In this document: positions 18,615-29,465 of the stretch, in pieces
Layout: each line of letters begins with the position of its first letter
Position numbering within the stretch: position 1 is the first letter of the stretch
Assembly (NCBI RefSeq): GCF_000483165.1
Contig: NZ_KI519557.1
Location: 261,128-325,127 of the forward strand
DNA: 64,000 nt
Direction: 5' to 3'
DNA from: Tullyiplasma multilocale ATCC 49900
GTDB taxonomy: Bacteria > Bacillota_I > Bacilli_A > Mycoplasmatales > Mycoplasmataceae
The notes under the pieces: model-generated
What the model saw: the letters and a program-made list of their open reading frames with translations, nothing else
What the model was told of the DNA's origin: nothing
Database searches by the model: none
Position numbers and translations under genes: made by a program

Positions 18615-19679
18615 AAGAACTTCTTGTTCATTTGCTGGTATTGTAAATACTAATTTACATGGAACTTCAATTATTAAGTTAACTCAACCCAATCCCGAAA
18701 TCATAATGTCATATTCTTGACCAATATCAGAATTGTTGAATGTAAATTCTTTTACTTGATGAGTTGTTTCTTTAATTGCTGGTTTAATAACTTCTTTATT
18801 ACGAGTTCAATAATCATTGGCATTAATAGTTTTAGTTCTATGTAGTTCAATTTCTTTATTTGTGTAAATATGGAAGTTTTGACGGTATCCTGCATTATTT
18901 TCATAACTAAATCATGCTAATCCTGCAAAGAAGATTGTTTGATCTGAATTTAGTTGGAAAGTGAATTGTTTAACTTCTTTTTGGAAGTATGAATATTTTC
19001 AATCGTCTTTTTCCATTAAGTGAGCAATAGAACTTGTTCTAGCAACCCCTGGAGTATCAACGATCACTACAGTTGGGAATAATTTAATTTCAATTAAATC
19101 TAAAGTTGTATTAAAGTATTTTGAATCAACAATAGTTGGCACTAAATCTGTGGCATACATTAAAGCATTAATCAATGATGATTTACCAACATTTGATACT
19201 CCAACAAAATATTGTTTACCAACATTTTTAACTAATAGATCCAAGAATTCATTAATTGAATCTTGTCCAAATGCCGAAACCATAATAACTTTTTTATCAT
19301 TTAATTTTGAATCTTTAAATGTTTCATTGATATATCTTCTAATTTTAGCTAACTTAACTGATTTAGGTAATAGATCGATTTTGTTAATTACAATAACAAC
19401 ATTTCTATGAGCAATTAATTCTTCTAATTCTTTTAATCTTGAACCATCTAAATCAAAGATATCTAAGATGTAATAAAAAGTAGCTCCTGGATCAGTTTTA
19501 ATAACTTCTTTAATATTGTCGATAAAAGCTTTTGGATCAATATCTTGTTCTACTAAATCATTATAGTGTCTAATTCTAAAACACCTTAAACAATAATCAT
19601 TTTCTAATTTCTTAGCATAACCTTGTTGGTTTTCAAATTCTGTTTGTAGGCGTTTCCCACATCCAATACATTTTTTCAT
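18588..19679 (-). CDS. yqeH: YqeH-type circularly permuted ribosome-biogenesis GTPase
   Basis: A 363-residue protein. An N-terminal zinc finger (CIGCGKRLQ ... YCLRCFRIRH) is followed by a circularly permuted GTPase: NKIDLLPKS (G4) comes before GVSNVGKSSLINAL (G1) and DTPGVART (G3). This order is diagnostic of the YqeH/YlqF/YjeQ group, and the zinc finger points to YqeH, which acts in 30S subunit assembly. It starts two bases before the end of the next upstream gene's stop. Its 3' end is the template of repeat B. Confidence 0.9.
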
Positions 19680-19680
19680 A

Positions 19681-20721
19681 TTAGTACCCTTCTATTTTCT
19701 TAACTGTTGCTTTGAGAGTGTTCTCTCTTGGTTTTTTAGCTTTCTTCTTAGCTTTCTTTAAAGCTAAGGCTACTAGTTTGTCTTCTTCGGCTTTTTTACC
19801 ATGGTTTCTGATGTATTTGTTGTCTTCGTCTTTGAAGAACATGAATGCATATAGAAAGTCGATTAAATACAATAATTTAAGGACATCGTTATAACAATGC
19901 ATGCGAGCTTTTTTAACATCTAAGATTCACTTAGTGAAATCTTCATAACTAGCTTCTTTATGTGAATAGAACTTTAAAGCTCCAACACATAAGTTATAAA
20001 TATCATCTTCTTCAATAAAAGTTTTTTCACCATAAATTGTTGTTGCGTAATCGAAGAACTTTTTAAGACTTGGTAGTGATAAAGTATTCTCACCCATTTT
20101 TCCTTTTTTAAGGTTTTTAGGTTCATAAAATTGATTACCAAATTTATCTGTGTTTGAAAAACTCATATTTTGACTTAAGACATTATAAATATCAAAAGCA
20201 TTTACTTCGTATTCCTTAGTTTTATCATTGAAGATAAATAAATCTGTCTTACGATTGTTTAATAAATTTTTATTATTATTGATTCAGTTTGTTAAAATTT
20301 TAGAATCATTTTCTTTTCCAGCAAAAACTAGAGTTTTAATACCTTTATTAATACACATATTAATAAAGCTTCTAACCATTGCATTATATTGTTGTTCAAA
20401 GTTATAAGTTGGATCTTTAAAGCTACGTTTTACAGATAAACATTTAATAGCCTTATTATTTTGGCGGTTATGAATCTCTTTAAAGTTTTTAGCAAATGAA
20501 TACTGTAAAACATAAACAATATCTTTTTGCTCTTCACTATATAATTTCTTTTCAAAATCCCCATGATCGTGAGATCTATTGAAAAACTCTGTATCCATAA
20601 CAATTGCCGGAAACTTAATTTCATTAAGTTTCTGCTTCATTTCTTTTTTATCTACATAAAAATATTGACTATTATTAATATAATACTTATCTTCAAATTT
20701 CCTAATTAAGTTCTGTTTCAT
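19681..20721 (-). CDS. Hypothetical protein, possible DEDD exonuclease-like fold
   Basis: A 346-residue protein joined across TGA-Trp codons. The segment FPAIVMDTEFFNRS near residues 37-50 resembles the first motif of DnaQ-like exonucleases (Asp-x-Glu), and KGIKTLVFAGKENDSKIL resembles a later strand, but I cannot identify the other acidic residues with confidence. The C-terminus is very basic (KKAKKKAKK), which would suit nucleic-acid binding. It is directly upstream of the yqeH-like gene with one base between. Probably a conserved mollicute protein. Confidence 0.65.
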
Positions 20722-20794
20722 TCAATCCTCTTATTTCCTTTTTATATAATAACAAATTAGGAGTAATTAAAAAATTAATAATTGAATAAATTGT

Positions 20795-20800
20795 TATAAT
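20795..20800 (+). promoter_or_regulatory. -10 element of the 279-residue gene
   Basis: A consensus TATAAT lies 25 bases before the start codon at 20826; the -35 is unclear. Confidence 0.45.
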
Positions 20801-20825
20801 ATTTTTGTAAGAAAAAGGTGAAAAT

Positions 20826-21665
20826 ATGAAATTTACAAAAGAAACTACATTTAATGAATTTTTAGATCAAACATTAATTCATATAACAAAAGAAAAGATT
20901 TTTGAAAAAAGTTTAAAAGTTAGAGAAGAATTAACAACAGCTACAGATCAAATGGGTGCTAACCCAATGTTGTCAATGTTTATGCCAAGTCAAGCCGATA
21001 TTGACATGTATGTAAACGATTTAACTGGAACAATCTCATTGATGAAAAACATGGGAGATTTAAAAATCTTTTTAAATCAAAATTCATTTGACTCAGCAAA
21101 ACTATTTTCTGGAGATGCAATGAGCAATCCTCAAGAACTAATTGGTAGTTTAATGTCTGGTGGAACTGGAAGTTTCTCAAAAGTTATTCTAAACATGCAG
21201 TTTGGTGGAACTTTAAAAAAATTAGGTGAAGTAATTGAAATGATTAATTCAATTAAACCTAAAATTGGAGCTGATGAACAACTAGGAAATATCGATGTTG
21301 AAGATCTAGATTATTTATTATCTACTCTATTAACAAATGATATGGATAAGTTAAGAAAATTCTTAACTTCTAATCCAAAAGATGCTGAATCAGTTATTAC
21401 TGAATTTGCAACATTAGAAGAAACTAAAGTTTGAGAGTTAAGAGATAAATCAATTGAAATTATTGAAAAATACTTCTTAAACTTTAAATCACAAGATATC
21501 ATGGGTTCTATTCAAGCCATGCAAGGAATGGAAGATATTGAAAACATTGATATGGGTGGAGATATTCAAGAATATATTGAAGTAGCTACTAATGTATCAA
21601 CATTAAAAGATTTAATCAAAACATCAATCGTTTTAATTAATGAATTAAATAAAGTTAATGCCTAA
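20826..21665 (+). CDS. Hypothetical cytoplasmic protein
   Basis: A 279-residue protein with one TGA-Trp. It is helical and Met/Leu-rich, with a central glycine-rich stretch (SLMSGGTGSFSK) and an acidic second half. No signal peptide, membrane segment or known motif is visible. AAGGTGAA precedes the start. It is a single-gene unit with its own -10 element and terminator, divergent from the 346-residue gene. Confidence 0.75.
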
Positions 21666-21667
21666 CG

Positions 21668-21694
21668 AAAAAGTGAGATTTAATCTCACTTTTT
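21668..21694 (+). terminator. Terminator of the 279-residue gene
   Basis: A perfect 13-base stem AAAAAGTGAGATT with AATCTCACTTTTT around a one-base centre, three bases after the stop codon. Confidence 0.88.
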
Positions 21695-21737
21695 ATATTT
21701 TACTTTATGTATAATTTTAAAAAAGAAGGAGATTTAT

Positions 21738-22247
21738 ATGGTTAAAAAACTTCAACAACGATTTAATGACAACTTAAATAGACATCCAAACGTATTGTGA
21801 AGTGATGTTTTAAATTTACTTGTCAACAAAGAAATAATGGATGCGATTAATTTTATGGAAGAAACTGGTGGTGAACCAGATATTCTAAAAATGAATGACA
21901 ATTTATATGTTGTTGATTTCTCTAAAGAAACTCCAGATCGTAAAAGTTTGTGCTATGACAAAGAATCTAGAATAAATCGTAAAAAATTTCCTCCTGTTTC
22001 ATCAGTTTTGGAGTCATGTGAAATGAATTCATTAGAGTTGATTGATTTAGAAATATATTCGTTCATGCAATCAATCGAAGATCTTGATTTAAAGACTTCT
22101 AGTTGATTGAAAACACCAGATGATATTAGAATTCTTGGAGGGGCCATCTTTGCTGAAAAACGTTATGATAAAACTTTTGTTTTTCATAATAGTGCTGATT
22201 CATACTATTCAAATCGTGGCTTTAGAAGTTACATTAAATTGAAGTAA
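21738..22247 (+). CDS. DUF4256 family protein
   Basis: A 169-residue protein with the full DUF4256 pattern: LQQRFNDNLNRHPNVLW at the start, METGGEPDIL-like EETGGEPDILK, SLCYDKESRI, the KTSSWLKTPDDIR block (Trp by TGA), GGAIFAEKRYDKTFVFHN and SADSYYSNRGFRSY at the end. The family is widespread and uncharacterised. AAGGAGA lies before the ATG and a TATAAT -10 at 21710-21715. It is a single-gene unit. Confidence 0.88.
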
Positions 22248-22276
22248 AAAAACAAATTGAAAATATCAATTCATAT

Positions 22277-22302
22277 AAGCCCCTTTTGAATAGGGGTTTT
22301 TT
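22277..22302 (+). terminator. Terminator of the DUF4256 gene
   Basis: A stem AAGCCCCT with AGGGGTTTT and a T-run, about 30 bases after the stop codon. Confidence 0.8.
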
Positions 22303-22342
22303 GATGGTCACTTCTGCGATTCATTTATATAGTCGTTGTCAT

Positions 22343-23281
22343 CTAGATAATTTGAGACTTCAAATACTCAATCCCTTTATTAGTAATTTGTCTTCCTCTT
22401 ATTCCTCTTACAATTAATCCACAACGTAAAAGTATTGGTTCAATATTAGTTATTAAAGTCGGGATTGGAACATTTAATATTTGACTAGCAGCTTCAATTC
22501 CCATGACTCTATTTTCATCTAGAATTTTTAAATATCTTAATTCTTGTTCAGTGATTCCAAACTTATAAATCCCCATTTGTAAAAGAATTTTGTTGAGTGA
22601 TTCAAGATCTTCAATTTGATAATTACCTGTTATGTAATAATCATTAATCCTTTTAATTAGATTAATGCAAATTCTGGGTGTTTGACGACTATATTCAGCT
22701 ATTTGCCAACAAATACTCTCATCAATGGGTAAATCTAATTTAAAGGCTGTATTTTGAGCAATTACCCCTATTTCTTGGCTTGTATAACTAACCAATTCTA
22801 AATTAATCGAAAATCTATTTAATAAAGGATATGGAATCTTATTAATTTCAGTAGTGGCTGTTATTAAAGTAAAGGCTGGTAGTTTTATATTAATAACTTT
22901 TGAATTGTATTCTTTACCAATAATGATATTTAATTTGTTATCTTCTAAAACCGGATATAACAATTCCATAATATCTTTATTAACTGCATGAACTTCATCA
23001 ATAAAAACAATATGATGTTCTTTAATACTTGAGAGAACTGAAATTAAATCACTTGGTTTTTGAATGCTGGGTCCATTTAAAATATGAATCTTAGTTTTGA
23101 GAATTTTAGCAATCAAATAAGCTAGTGATGTTTTACCCATTCCACTGGGACCATGAATAATCATATGATCTAAAACTTTTTCTTGTTTAATTGCTGCTTG
23201 AACATAAATCTTTAAGTTTTCAATTATCTTAGTTTGACCTAAATATTCAGATCATTTAACTGGTCGGAATTGATTACTCAT
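22343..23281 (-). CDS. ruvB: Holliday junction branch migration helicase RuvB
   Basis: A 312-residue AAA+ ATPase that drives branch migration with RuvA. Walker A GPSGMGKTSLAYLIAK is near residues 44-59, Walker B VFIDEVHAVNK follows, then sensor 1 TATTEINKIPYPLLNRF and the C-terminal winged helix with GLIVRGIRGRQITNKG. It begins MSNQFRPVKWSEYLGQ (Trp by TGA). The start overlaps the intact-frame end of ruvA by eight bases. Confidence 0.92.
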
Positions 23282-23830
23282 GGCGACTCATTTCTTGTAA
23301 AGTTATTTTAACCATTTCTTCAACATCAAGACTTTGGTTTACTTTATTAAGTTTGTTATAAATCATTTTAGAATTAAACCTAATTTGATTAAAGACTCCA
23401 TCACTTTCTTTTTCTTGATTGATAATTGATTTTCAAAATAAACTTTATTTAAATGTTCAATAATTAATTTACATCCAACACTTCCCAATCCTTTAATTTT
23501 TCCCAATCTATCTAGATCATAGTTTTGAACAATTTCTAATATTTGATTACTATCATAAGTATTTAATATTAGACTAGCCGTTTTCAAACCAATTGTTTTA
23601 ACATTTAATAACTCTAAAAAGATATCACGTTCAGCTCGAGAAATAAATCCGATTCAAGTTTGAACAAATTCATTTGTCTGACTTGCTATAAATATTTTCA
23701 CTGTTTCATTTTTAAGATAATGCTTTTGATCTTTAGTTAGAATATTTATCTTATATCCTTGATCTTGATTTCTAAAATATAAGACTTCATCATCAAAATA
23801 TTCAACTATTCCAATTATGTAATTCTGCAT
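23274..23830 (-). pseudogene. ruvA: Holliday junction DNA-binding protein RuvA, frameshifted near the C-terminus
   Basis: Domains I and II are intact: MQNYIIGIVEYFDDEVLYFR, then the helix-hairpin-helix pairs NVKTIGLKTASLIL and LGKIKGLGSVGCKLII. After about residue 150 the frame reaches a stop at 23339. A different frame then continues with NSKMIYNKLNKVNQSLDVEE and ends MSRHE overlapping ruvB, exactly as RuvA domain III should. One missing base within 23371-23382 explains this. Either the gene is broken (loss of the RuvB-binding domain) or the sequence has an error. In-frame product would be 163 residues; the restored one about 185. Confidence 0.8.
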
Positions 23831-23859
23831 GTTTACCCCTATAGTATTAGGAGAAAATA

Positions 23860-23891
23860 AAAAAAACGAACCAATTATGGGTTCGTTTTAT
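23860..23891 (-). terminator. Terminator of rpsU
   Basis: A stem AAAACGAACC with GGGTTCGTTTT and an A/T-rich flank between rpsU and ruvA. Confidence 0.85.
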
Positions 23892-23915
23892 TAATAAGAA
23901 TAACTTTAGTAAAAA

Positions 23916-24080
23916 TTATTTAAATTTACGGTTTTGTTTTTGTTTGTAAATTCTTTTTTCTTTTTTACTTAAGTGGTATTCACGTTTTCTTGCTTCTGCT
24001 TTGTTTGCTGAAGCTACCTTTTGAAAGCGTTTTAATGCTTTTTCAATTGGTTCTCCTTCGTGTACGATAACACTTGCCAT
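23916..24080 (-). CDS. rpsU: 30S ribosomal protein S21
   Basis: A 54-residue basic protein starting MASVIVHEGEPIEKALKRFQ and ending in a Lys/Arg-rich tail, the full S21 family pattern. An in-frame extension upstream exists but carries no S21 sequence; the MASV start matches the family. The ribosome binding site GGAG is 11 bases away, rather far. Confidence 0.93.
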   Translation of the reverse strand: MASVIVHEGEPIEKALKRFQKVASANKAEARKREYHLSKKEKRIYKQKQNRKFK

Positions 24081-24162
24081 ATGTAATTCAACTCCAATTC
24101 CCTTTAATAATACATTATTTTTTATATATTTTGCAACCAGTTTTAAAAATATTTTACTTTTT

Positions 24163-25878
24163 TTATTTTTTAACTTTTGCGTAGATGATTTCACCAGTTT
24201 CAAGGTTAGCTAATTTTGCTACTTGATAATCAATTCCATAATCATCTTCACGATTTTCCATTCCAACAACTTTGTGAGCAACTTCATTTAAAATTACTTC
24301 TTGTCCAAATTTAGGAGCAATAGTTAATTCAAATTCTTTTTCTTCACTTGTTAGTTCAACCATTGTAGCTGAATAGTCATCTGTATATTTATCAATGAAG
24401 TCTAAAGCTTCTTGAGTTGAACTCATTTCATCAATTGTATCAGTATCTTCTAAGTTATCTAAGAATGCTAATGCATCAACAGTTGAACTCATTTCATCTT
24501 CTTCAAATTCAATTAATTCATCATCAATTGTATATTTACCATCAAGTTCATCAATAAAGTTTAATGCATCTTGAGTTGAACTCATTTCGTCATCTTCATC
24601 AAGTTCAACTTCTTCTTTAACGCTTGTCAAATCATTGACAATATCTTTAAAGTCTTGGAAAGTATTGTTTAAGTTATCATCTTCGGTAAAGAATGTAGTG
24701 ATTTCATCTTCAACTTCGGTAATTAATTCATCAAGAGATTGTTCTGTTGTTGAATCTAGATTTAAAGTTCTACTTAATTCTTCTAAATCTAAACTAGGAT
24801 CATTTTGACTAAAGTTTGACATTTCATCAATTGTTTCAGTTCCATTATCTTCAAAGTCATAATCAACTTCTTCAAAGTTAATTTCAGATAAAGTACTTAG
24901 ACCATCTAAATCAAATTGTTGGGTTACAGCATCTAAATCAAATTCATCTTCACCAAAGATTGCTTCTTCATCAATTGTTTGAGTGTTATTGTCTTGAGTC
25001 ACCGTATAAACATTATCTGTTAATTCCTCAAATTCATCTTCAAGATCTTCTAAGATAGTTTTTAACATTTCTTCATCATCTAAGTCTTCTAAGATTGAAG
25101 GAATTTGAGTAGTTGAACCAAATTCATCTTCTTCAACTTCTTCTAAATCTAATTCAGCAAATGTTTTACTATACTCATCACTATTTAATTCAAATTCCTC
25201 AATAGCATTTTCATATACTTCTTTTCTAGCTGAATAATCAATTGTTTTATCAAAGTTATCTGTAAATTCATCTAATTTAAATGGCACATCAATAGTTTCA
25301 TCTAAAAGACCTTCAACAGTTTTTTCTAATTCCTCATCATCTAAGTCTTCTAAGATATCATCAATATCAATTGTTTGAGCCATTGTTGGATCTTCATTAA
25401 AATCAACATTGATATTGTTAATTGTTTTATCAATTACTTCTTCACGTATTTCTTCGATTTGATTTGCTAACTCTTGGTTGATAACTTCTGTTTTTTCTCT
25501 TGAGGCTTGTTGGTGGATTAATTTAGAATAATGATCGATTCGTTCTTGTTCTTTTCTTCGTTGTTCTAGAAATTCGGCATGAGCTTCAGTTTTGACAACT
25601 TTCTTTTCAACAACTTCTGCAATTTCTTCTTTTTTAGTTAAAGCTTCAATTCTTGCAACAAATCTTCCAAATGAATTTGTACGATCTTTGTGGTTATCTT
25701 TTAATCAAATTACAAAACTAATATATTTTTTTACATCATCTAAAAGTTCGTCACTAAAACTATAAAATTCATTTGACATAATTGATACTACTGTTTCAGT
25801 ATCTAAGTTCATATCTACGTATTCATCAATTTTATTAATTAATCTTTCATTTAAAAAATCTTTAATATTATGTTTCAT
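24163..25878 (-). CDS. Large acidic repeat-containing protein, unknown function
   Basis: A 571-residue protein joined by a TGA-Trp. Residues 1-80 are a helical domain (MKHNIKDFLNERLINKIDEY). Residues 85-150 are charged coiled-coil. Residues 166-500 are extremely Asp/Glu-rich, with recurring LEDLDDEE units and three copies of DEMSST-x-(D/E)AL-x-F(I/L)D starting near residues 430, 461 and 483. The C-terminal 60 residues look like a small beta domain (KFGQEVILNEVAHKVV). No signal peptide. GAGGTTGAGATT precedes the ATG. The repeats may bind a partner; function unknown. Confidence 0.75.
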
Positions 25879-25946
25879 AATCTCAACCTCTAGTTTTTCT
25901 ATAATAATTATAACTAAAATAAAAACAACCAATGTGGAAAAGTGGA

Positions 25947-25974
25947 CAAAAAAACACCTATTAAGGTATTTTTT
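25947..25974 (-). terminator. Terminator of ldh
   Basis: A stem of AAATACCT with AGGTGTTT on the minus strand, followed by a T-run, 23 bases past the ldh stop. Confidence 0.75.
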
Positions 25975-25996
25975 AATAAATTATAAGATTATATGA

Positions 25997-26953
25997 CTAT
26001 TTAATAGCTTCTCTTGCTTTTGCGATTGAGTTTGCTAATGTAGCACATGATTCGTTAAACATTTTTTGTTCAGCATCTGTTAAGTCTCATTCAATGATTG
26101 ATTCTCATCCATTTTCCCCAATAATTGCAGGTACTCCTGTGAACATATCTGTGTTTCCATATTCTCCGCTTAATTTAGCTCCAACCATTAAAGTAGTTCT
26201 TTCGTTGTTTAAAACTGCTTTAACAATTCTTGTTAAACAAACACCGATTCCGTAGAATGTTGCTCTTTTTAATTCAATAATTTTGTAAGCCATGTGTACA
26301 GCTTCATCTCTGATTTGGTCTAATTCAGCTTGAGTAACTTTACCTTCAGCGATGAATTTTGAGATTGGTTGGTTCATAACTGTAGCATTTGATCAAACAG
26401 CTACTGATGAATCTCCGTGTTCTCCAGCTAAGAATGCGTTTACTGATTCAGGAGCAACATTTAATTTGTCTGCTACTAATCTTCTTAAACGAGCTGAATC
26501 TAAAGTAGTACCTGATCCAATAACTTTGTGAGCGTCGAATCCTGTAGCTTCTTGATAAACTAATGTTAAAACGTCTACTGGGTTTGAAGCAATAACAGTG
26601 ATTCCTGTGAATCCTGATTTTTTAACTTCTTCAGCGATTGATTTCATAATTACAGCATTTCCTGCAACCATTTCTAATCTTGTTTCACCTTCTTTTTGTG
26701 GACGTCCAGCTGTAATAACAATTACATCTGCGTCAGCACAATCAGAATAATCTCCTGCTTTAACTGTTGTAAATGGTTGTGGTAAAACAGCCATAGTATC
26801 AGCTAAGTCAATTGCGTTTCCTTGAGCTGCAGCTGGGAATGCATCGATTAATACGTAATCTGAAGCGATTCCTTGGTTCATTGCCGAATACATAAATGAT
26901 GTTCCAACGGCACCAGCACCGATTAAAACAACTTTGTTTGATGTTTTTTTCAT
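25997..26953 (-). CDS. ldh: L-lactate dehydrogenase
   Basis: A 318-residue cytoplasmic enzyme that reduces pyruvate to lactate with NADH. The NAD-binding loop GAGAVGTSFMYS is near residues 12-23, the catalytic histidine is in GEHGDSS, and ASNPVDVLT and DSARLRRL are present. It recycles the NADH that nox would otherwise oxidise. A -10 TATAAT lies at 26987-26992 and AAGGAGAG before the ATG. Confidence 0.95.
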
Positions 26954-26986
26954 ATATTTTCTCTCCTTATATATAATTTCTTAAAT

Positions 26987-26992
26987 ATTATA
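26987..26992 (-). promoter_or_regulatory. -10 element of ldh
   Basis: A consensus TATAAT on the minus strand with a possible -35 TTTAGT 16 bases further upstream. No GGAA-N4-TTCC operator is present here, unlike nox and dhaK. Confidence 0.55.
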
Positions 26993-27043
26993 ACACTTAG
27001 ATTTTTTAACTAAATTGTTTTCTTATTTTTTCTTATTGTTTTA

Positions 27044-27075
27044 CTTAAATTAAGCCGCTGCTTAAATTCAGCCGC
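27044..27075. repeat. Short tandem repeat after the KAP unit
   Basis: Two copies of CTTAAATTnAGCCGC (14 of 15 identical) lie next to each other. Together they can form hairpins (TTAAGC with GCTTAA) and may be the terminator of the KAP operon. Confidence 0.45.
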
Positions 27076-27079
27076 AATT

Positions 27080-28423
27080 TTAAAATGGAATTTCTCGATA
27101 TACATCTGATAAATCTATAAAATATTTTCTTCTCTCCGCATCACTTGTTTTATCTATAACTCTGATGATTCATTCTCACATTTCGTAAAAAATATTTTTT
27201 ACAACATCATACGAACCGCCATCTTCTTGACAGACATCTTCAAAAAGTTCCACTAAATTAGAAAGTACCTCACGGTCATTTTCTACAATTGATATTAATC
27301 CAGAATATCTATAATCATTAAATAAAACTTTAATAATAAATAAAATTTTAAACAAAAATTCAAATGAATTTCTACGCTTTAACTTTTGAGTCTTCTTCAA
27401 CTCCGCATTTATTATTTTGATACCCTTGCACATCCCTAAATAATTATTCTTTCTCGCGATTGGAATCATCATTTTTGATAATAATAGATTTAAATCAACA
27501 TTTAAATCTATTTCTTGAACCTTCGGAAAAGTAGAATTAGACCCATCATACAATGCACAAATTAACCTCTCTTTGTACTTAGACCCATCATAATTAGTAA
27601 ATCCATGAATTGCTGCCGCAAAAGCCAAATCATAAAGATCATTAAAACTAAACCTCGTCTTTTTCGAAATGGCAATTAACCTAGAATCCAATTCTTCTAA
27701 AAAGTAACTTTTATTGTCAATTTCGTTTTGTAATCAAATTGACAATAAATTACCGAAAAACTTGTTTTTTCTAACCTTTTCAAAATCCGAAAGAAAGGAT
27801 TCTTTCAAAAAAGGCGAATTTTCTACAATATCCCATATATTATCTCGGCCTTTGTTCAAATCAATTTCAATTATTGAACGTAAAACTATGTCATTATCTC
27901 CCAACAAAGATAGATTACTTTCAATTAGATTTTTGATAGCACCTGGTTTTTGTAAATACTTATACGAAAAAGGATTCTTAAAATTTATTATCCCTGTTGC
28001 TCTATTAAAAATTTCAACCGGTGTAATCTCTTCATAATTTCATTCGGAAATTATGCTTTTAGCGATTACATTTCTTTCTTTTTCGTTATTTGCTCTCGCT
28101 AAATTTTCCAGTATTCTTTCCTTATTGTAATAAATATAGATATCGTCCGGCGTTACAATCTCAGTTTCAAATTCTTGAAAACGATTCTCATCCACCTGTA
28201 ATGTTTGATTATAGTTTTCAAAAAGCTTATTAAAATTCAATGAATTAAAAACCCCTCCATCAAGTTGTGTCCTGAAATTTCTGAGATCTTCATATCGAAT
28301 GTTCAAACCGCGATTTAAATTTGAGAAGATTTTTTGAACTGATAAAAAATCATATTTAAGTGTTTCCATCATAGCAATTTCACTCATTACTTGTTCATCG
28401 AATAAATATCTATATTTCTTCAT
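27080..28423 (-). CDS. KAP-associated protein of unknown function
   Basis: A 447-residue, mostly helical protein joined across TGA-Trp codons; no signal peptide, clear membrane segment or catalytic motif. It begins inside the last codons of the KAP NTPase gene (14-base overlap), so it is made together with it. I chose the ATG that gives MKKYRYLFDEQ; a TTG lies one codon earlier. It is probably the sensor or effector partner of the NTPase, by analogy with two-gene defence modules; this is inference. Confidence 0.65.
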
Positions 28424-29465
28424 CAAAAACTTTCTCCATTTCTCTTTTGTTATAGACGAAATTCTTAAACTTCCTATAATTAGAAAGTGTCATTCCTAAC
28501 TTGATTTCCTCTTCAGTTGCATTTGGTAATATCTCTTTCAACACATTTTCAGAAGGTTTGAATAAGAATATTTTTTCGAAAAATTTTTCCTTAAAATCAC
28601 TTCCTGAAGTATTTACTATTTGTTCAGAAGTCACGAAAAGAAATGTGAAACCATATTTATATTTTGAATTTTTACGTATTTTATTAATTGATGAAATTTT
28701 AGTTATTATATCATTTTCTAAATTATGACTTGAACTATTTTTTTCAACTCTATTTAAATCATCAATTATGAAGATTAAATCTTTTTTATTTTTGTTACAT
28801 CACTTTTCAATTTCTATATGAGGATTAATTTTATAAAACATTTTATTTTTTATTTTTATATTTATCAATCAACCCAATATGGCTATTAAAATCATAGAGA
28901 CAAAAAGTAAAATGGAAAGTGCAGGTCAAAAATATTCTTTGGTCAAGAAAAAAGTTTCTTTAACTTCATCATAATAACTAAATACATGGTTTTCGCACAA
29001 AATTCCAAACGCTATTCACAACGAACTGCAAATAGTGGTCGCGATACTGATTACTAAAATGGGTAAACTAAGAAAATACTCTTTCGATCAGAACTTTTTC
29101 CTTTTAGTACCATCTAGACTTTCTATCAAAAAATTGTAAAAATTTCTCTTAATATCAAGGTCGGGTTTATCAAAAGAATTCAGCACATTTATTGCCGAAA
29201 GGTATCTGTATTCCATTTTTTTCTTATATTTAGTATCAAATTCAGGTTTAAGGTTTTCATCAATGAATTTAGTCTTTCCTAAACCTCACGCGCCTGAAAT
29301 TGCTATATTATCAAATTCGGCCACACTTTTATTAGTTCTTCTGTTTTGAAAAACTTGAAATGCATTTTCTGCAATTTTTTCAGCTAATTCAACCTTGGAA
29401 TGATCACCCTCAAAAATTACTTCTGCTATCACGAGACTTGCTTTTTCTTCATTTTTATCAGTCAT
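28410..29465 (-). CDS. KAP-family P-loop NTPase with membrane insert
   Basis: A 351-residue protein. Walker A ISGAWGLGKTKFI is near residues 50-62; two membrane segments follow (about residues 115-140 and 165-190); Walker B is FIIDDLNRV. The GxWGxGKT form and the DDLNR Walker B, with membrane helices between them, are the marks of KAP NTPases, several of which occur in phage defence. Its ATG overlaps the TAA of the preceding membrane-protein gene by one base. Protein is shorter than classical KAP members, and its sequence continues functionally in the overlapping next gene. Confidence 0.75.

Noticed and set aside
28410..28426. Frameshift between the KAP NTPase and the next gene
   Set aside because: The frames differ, but the second gene has its own ATG within the overlap and a plausible upstream GGAG, and the first ends normally, so two overlapping genes are more likely.
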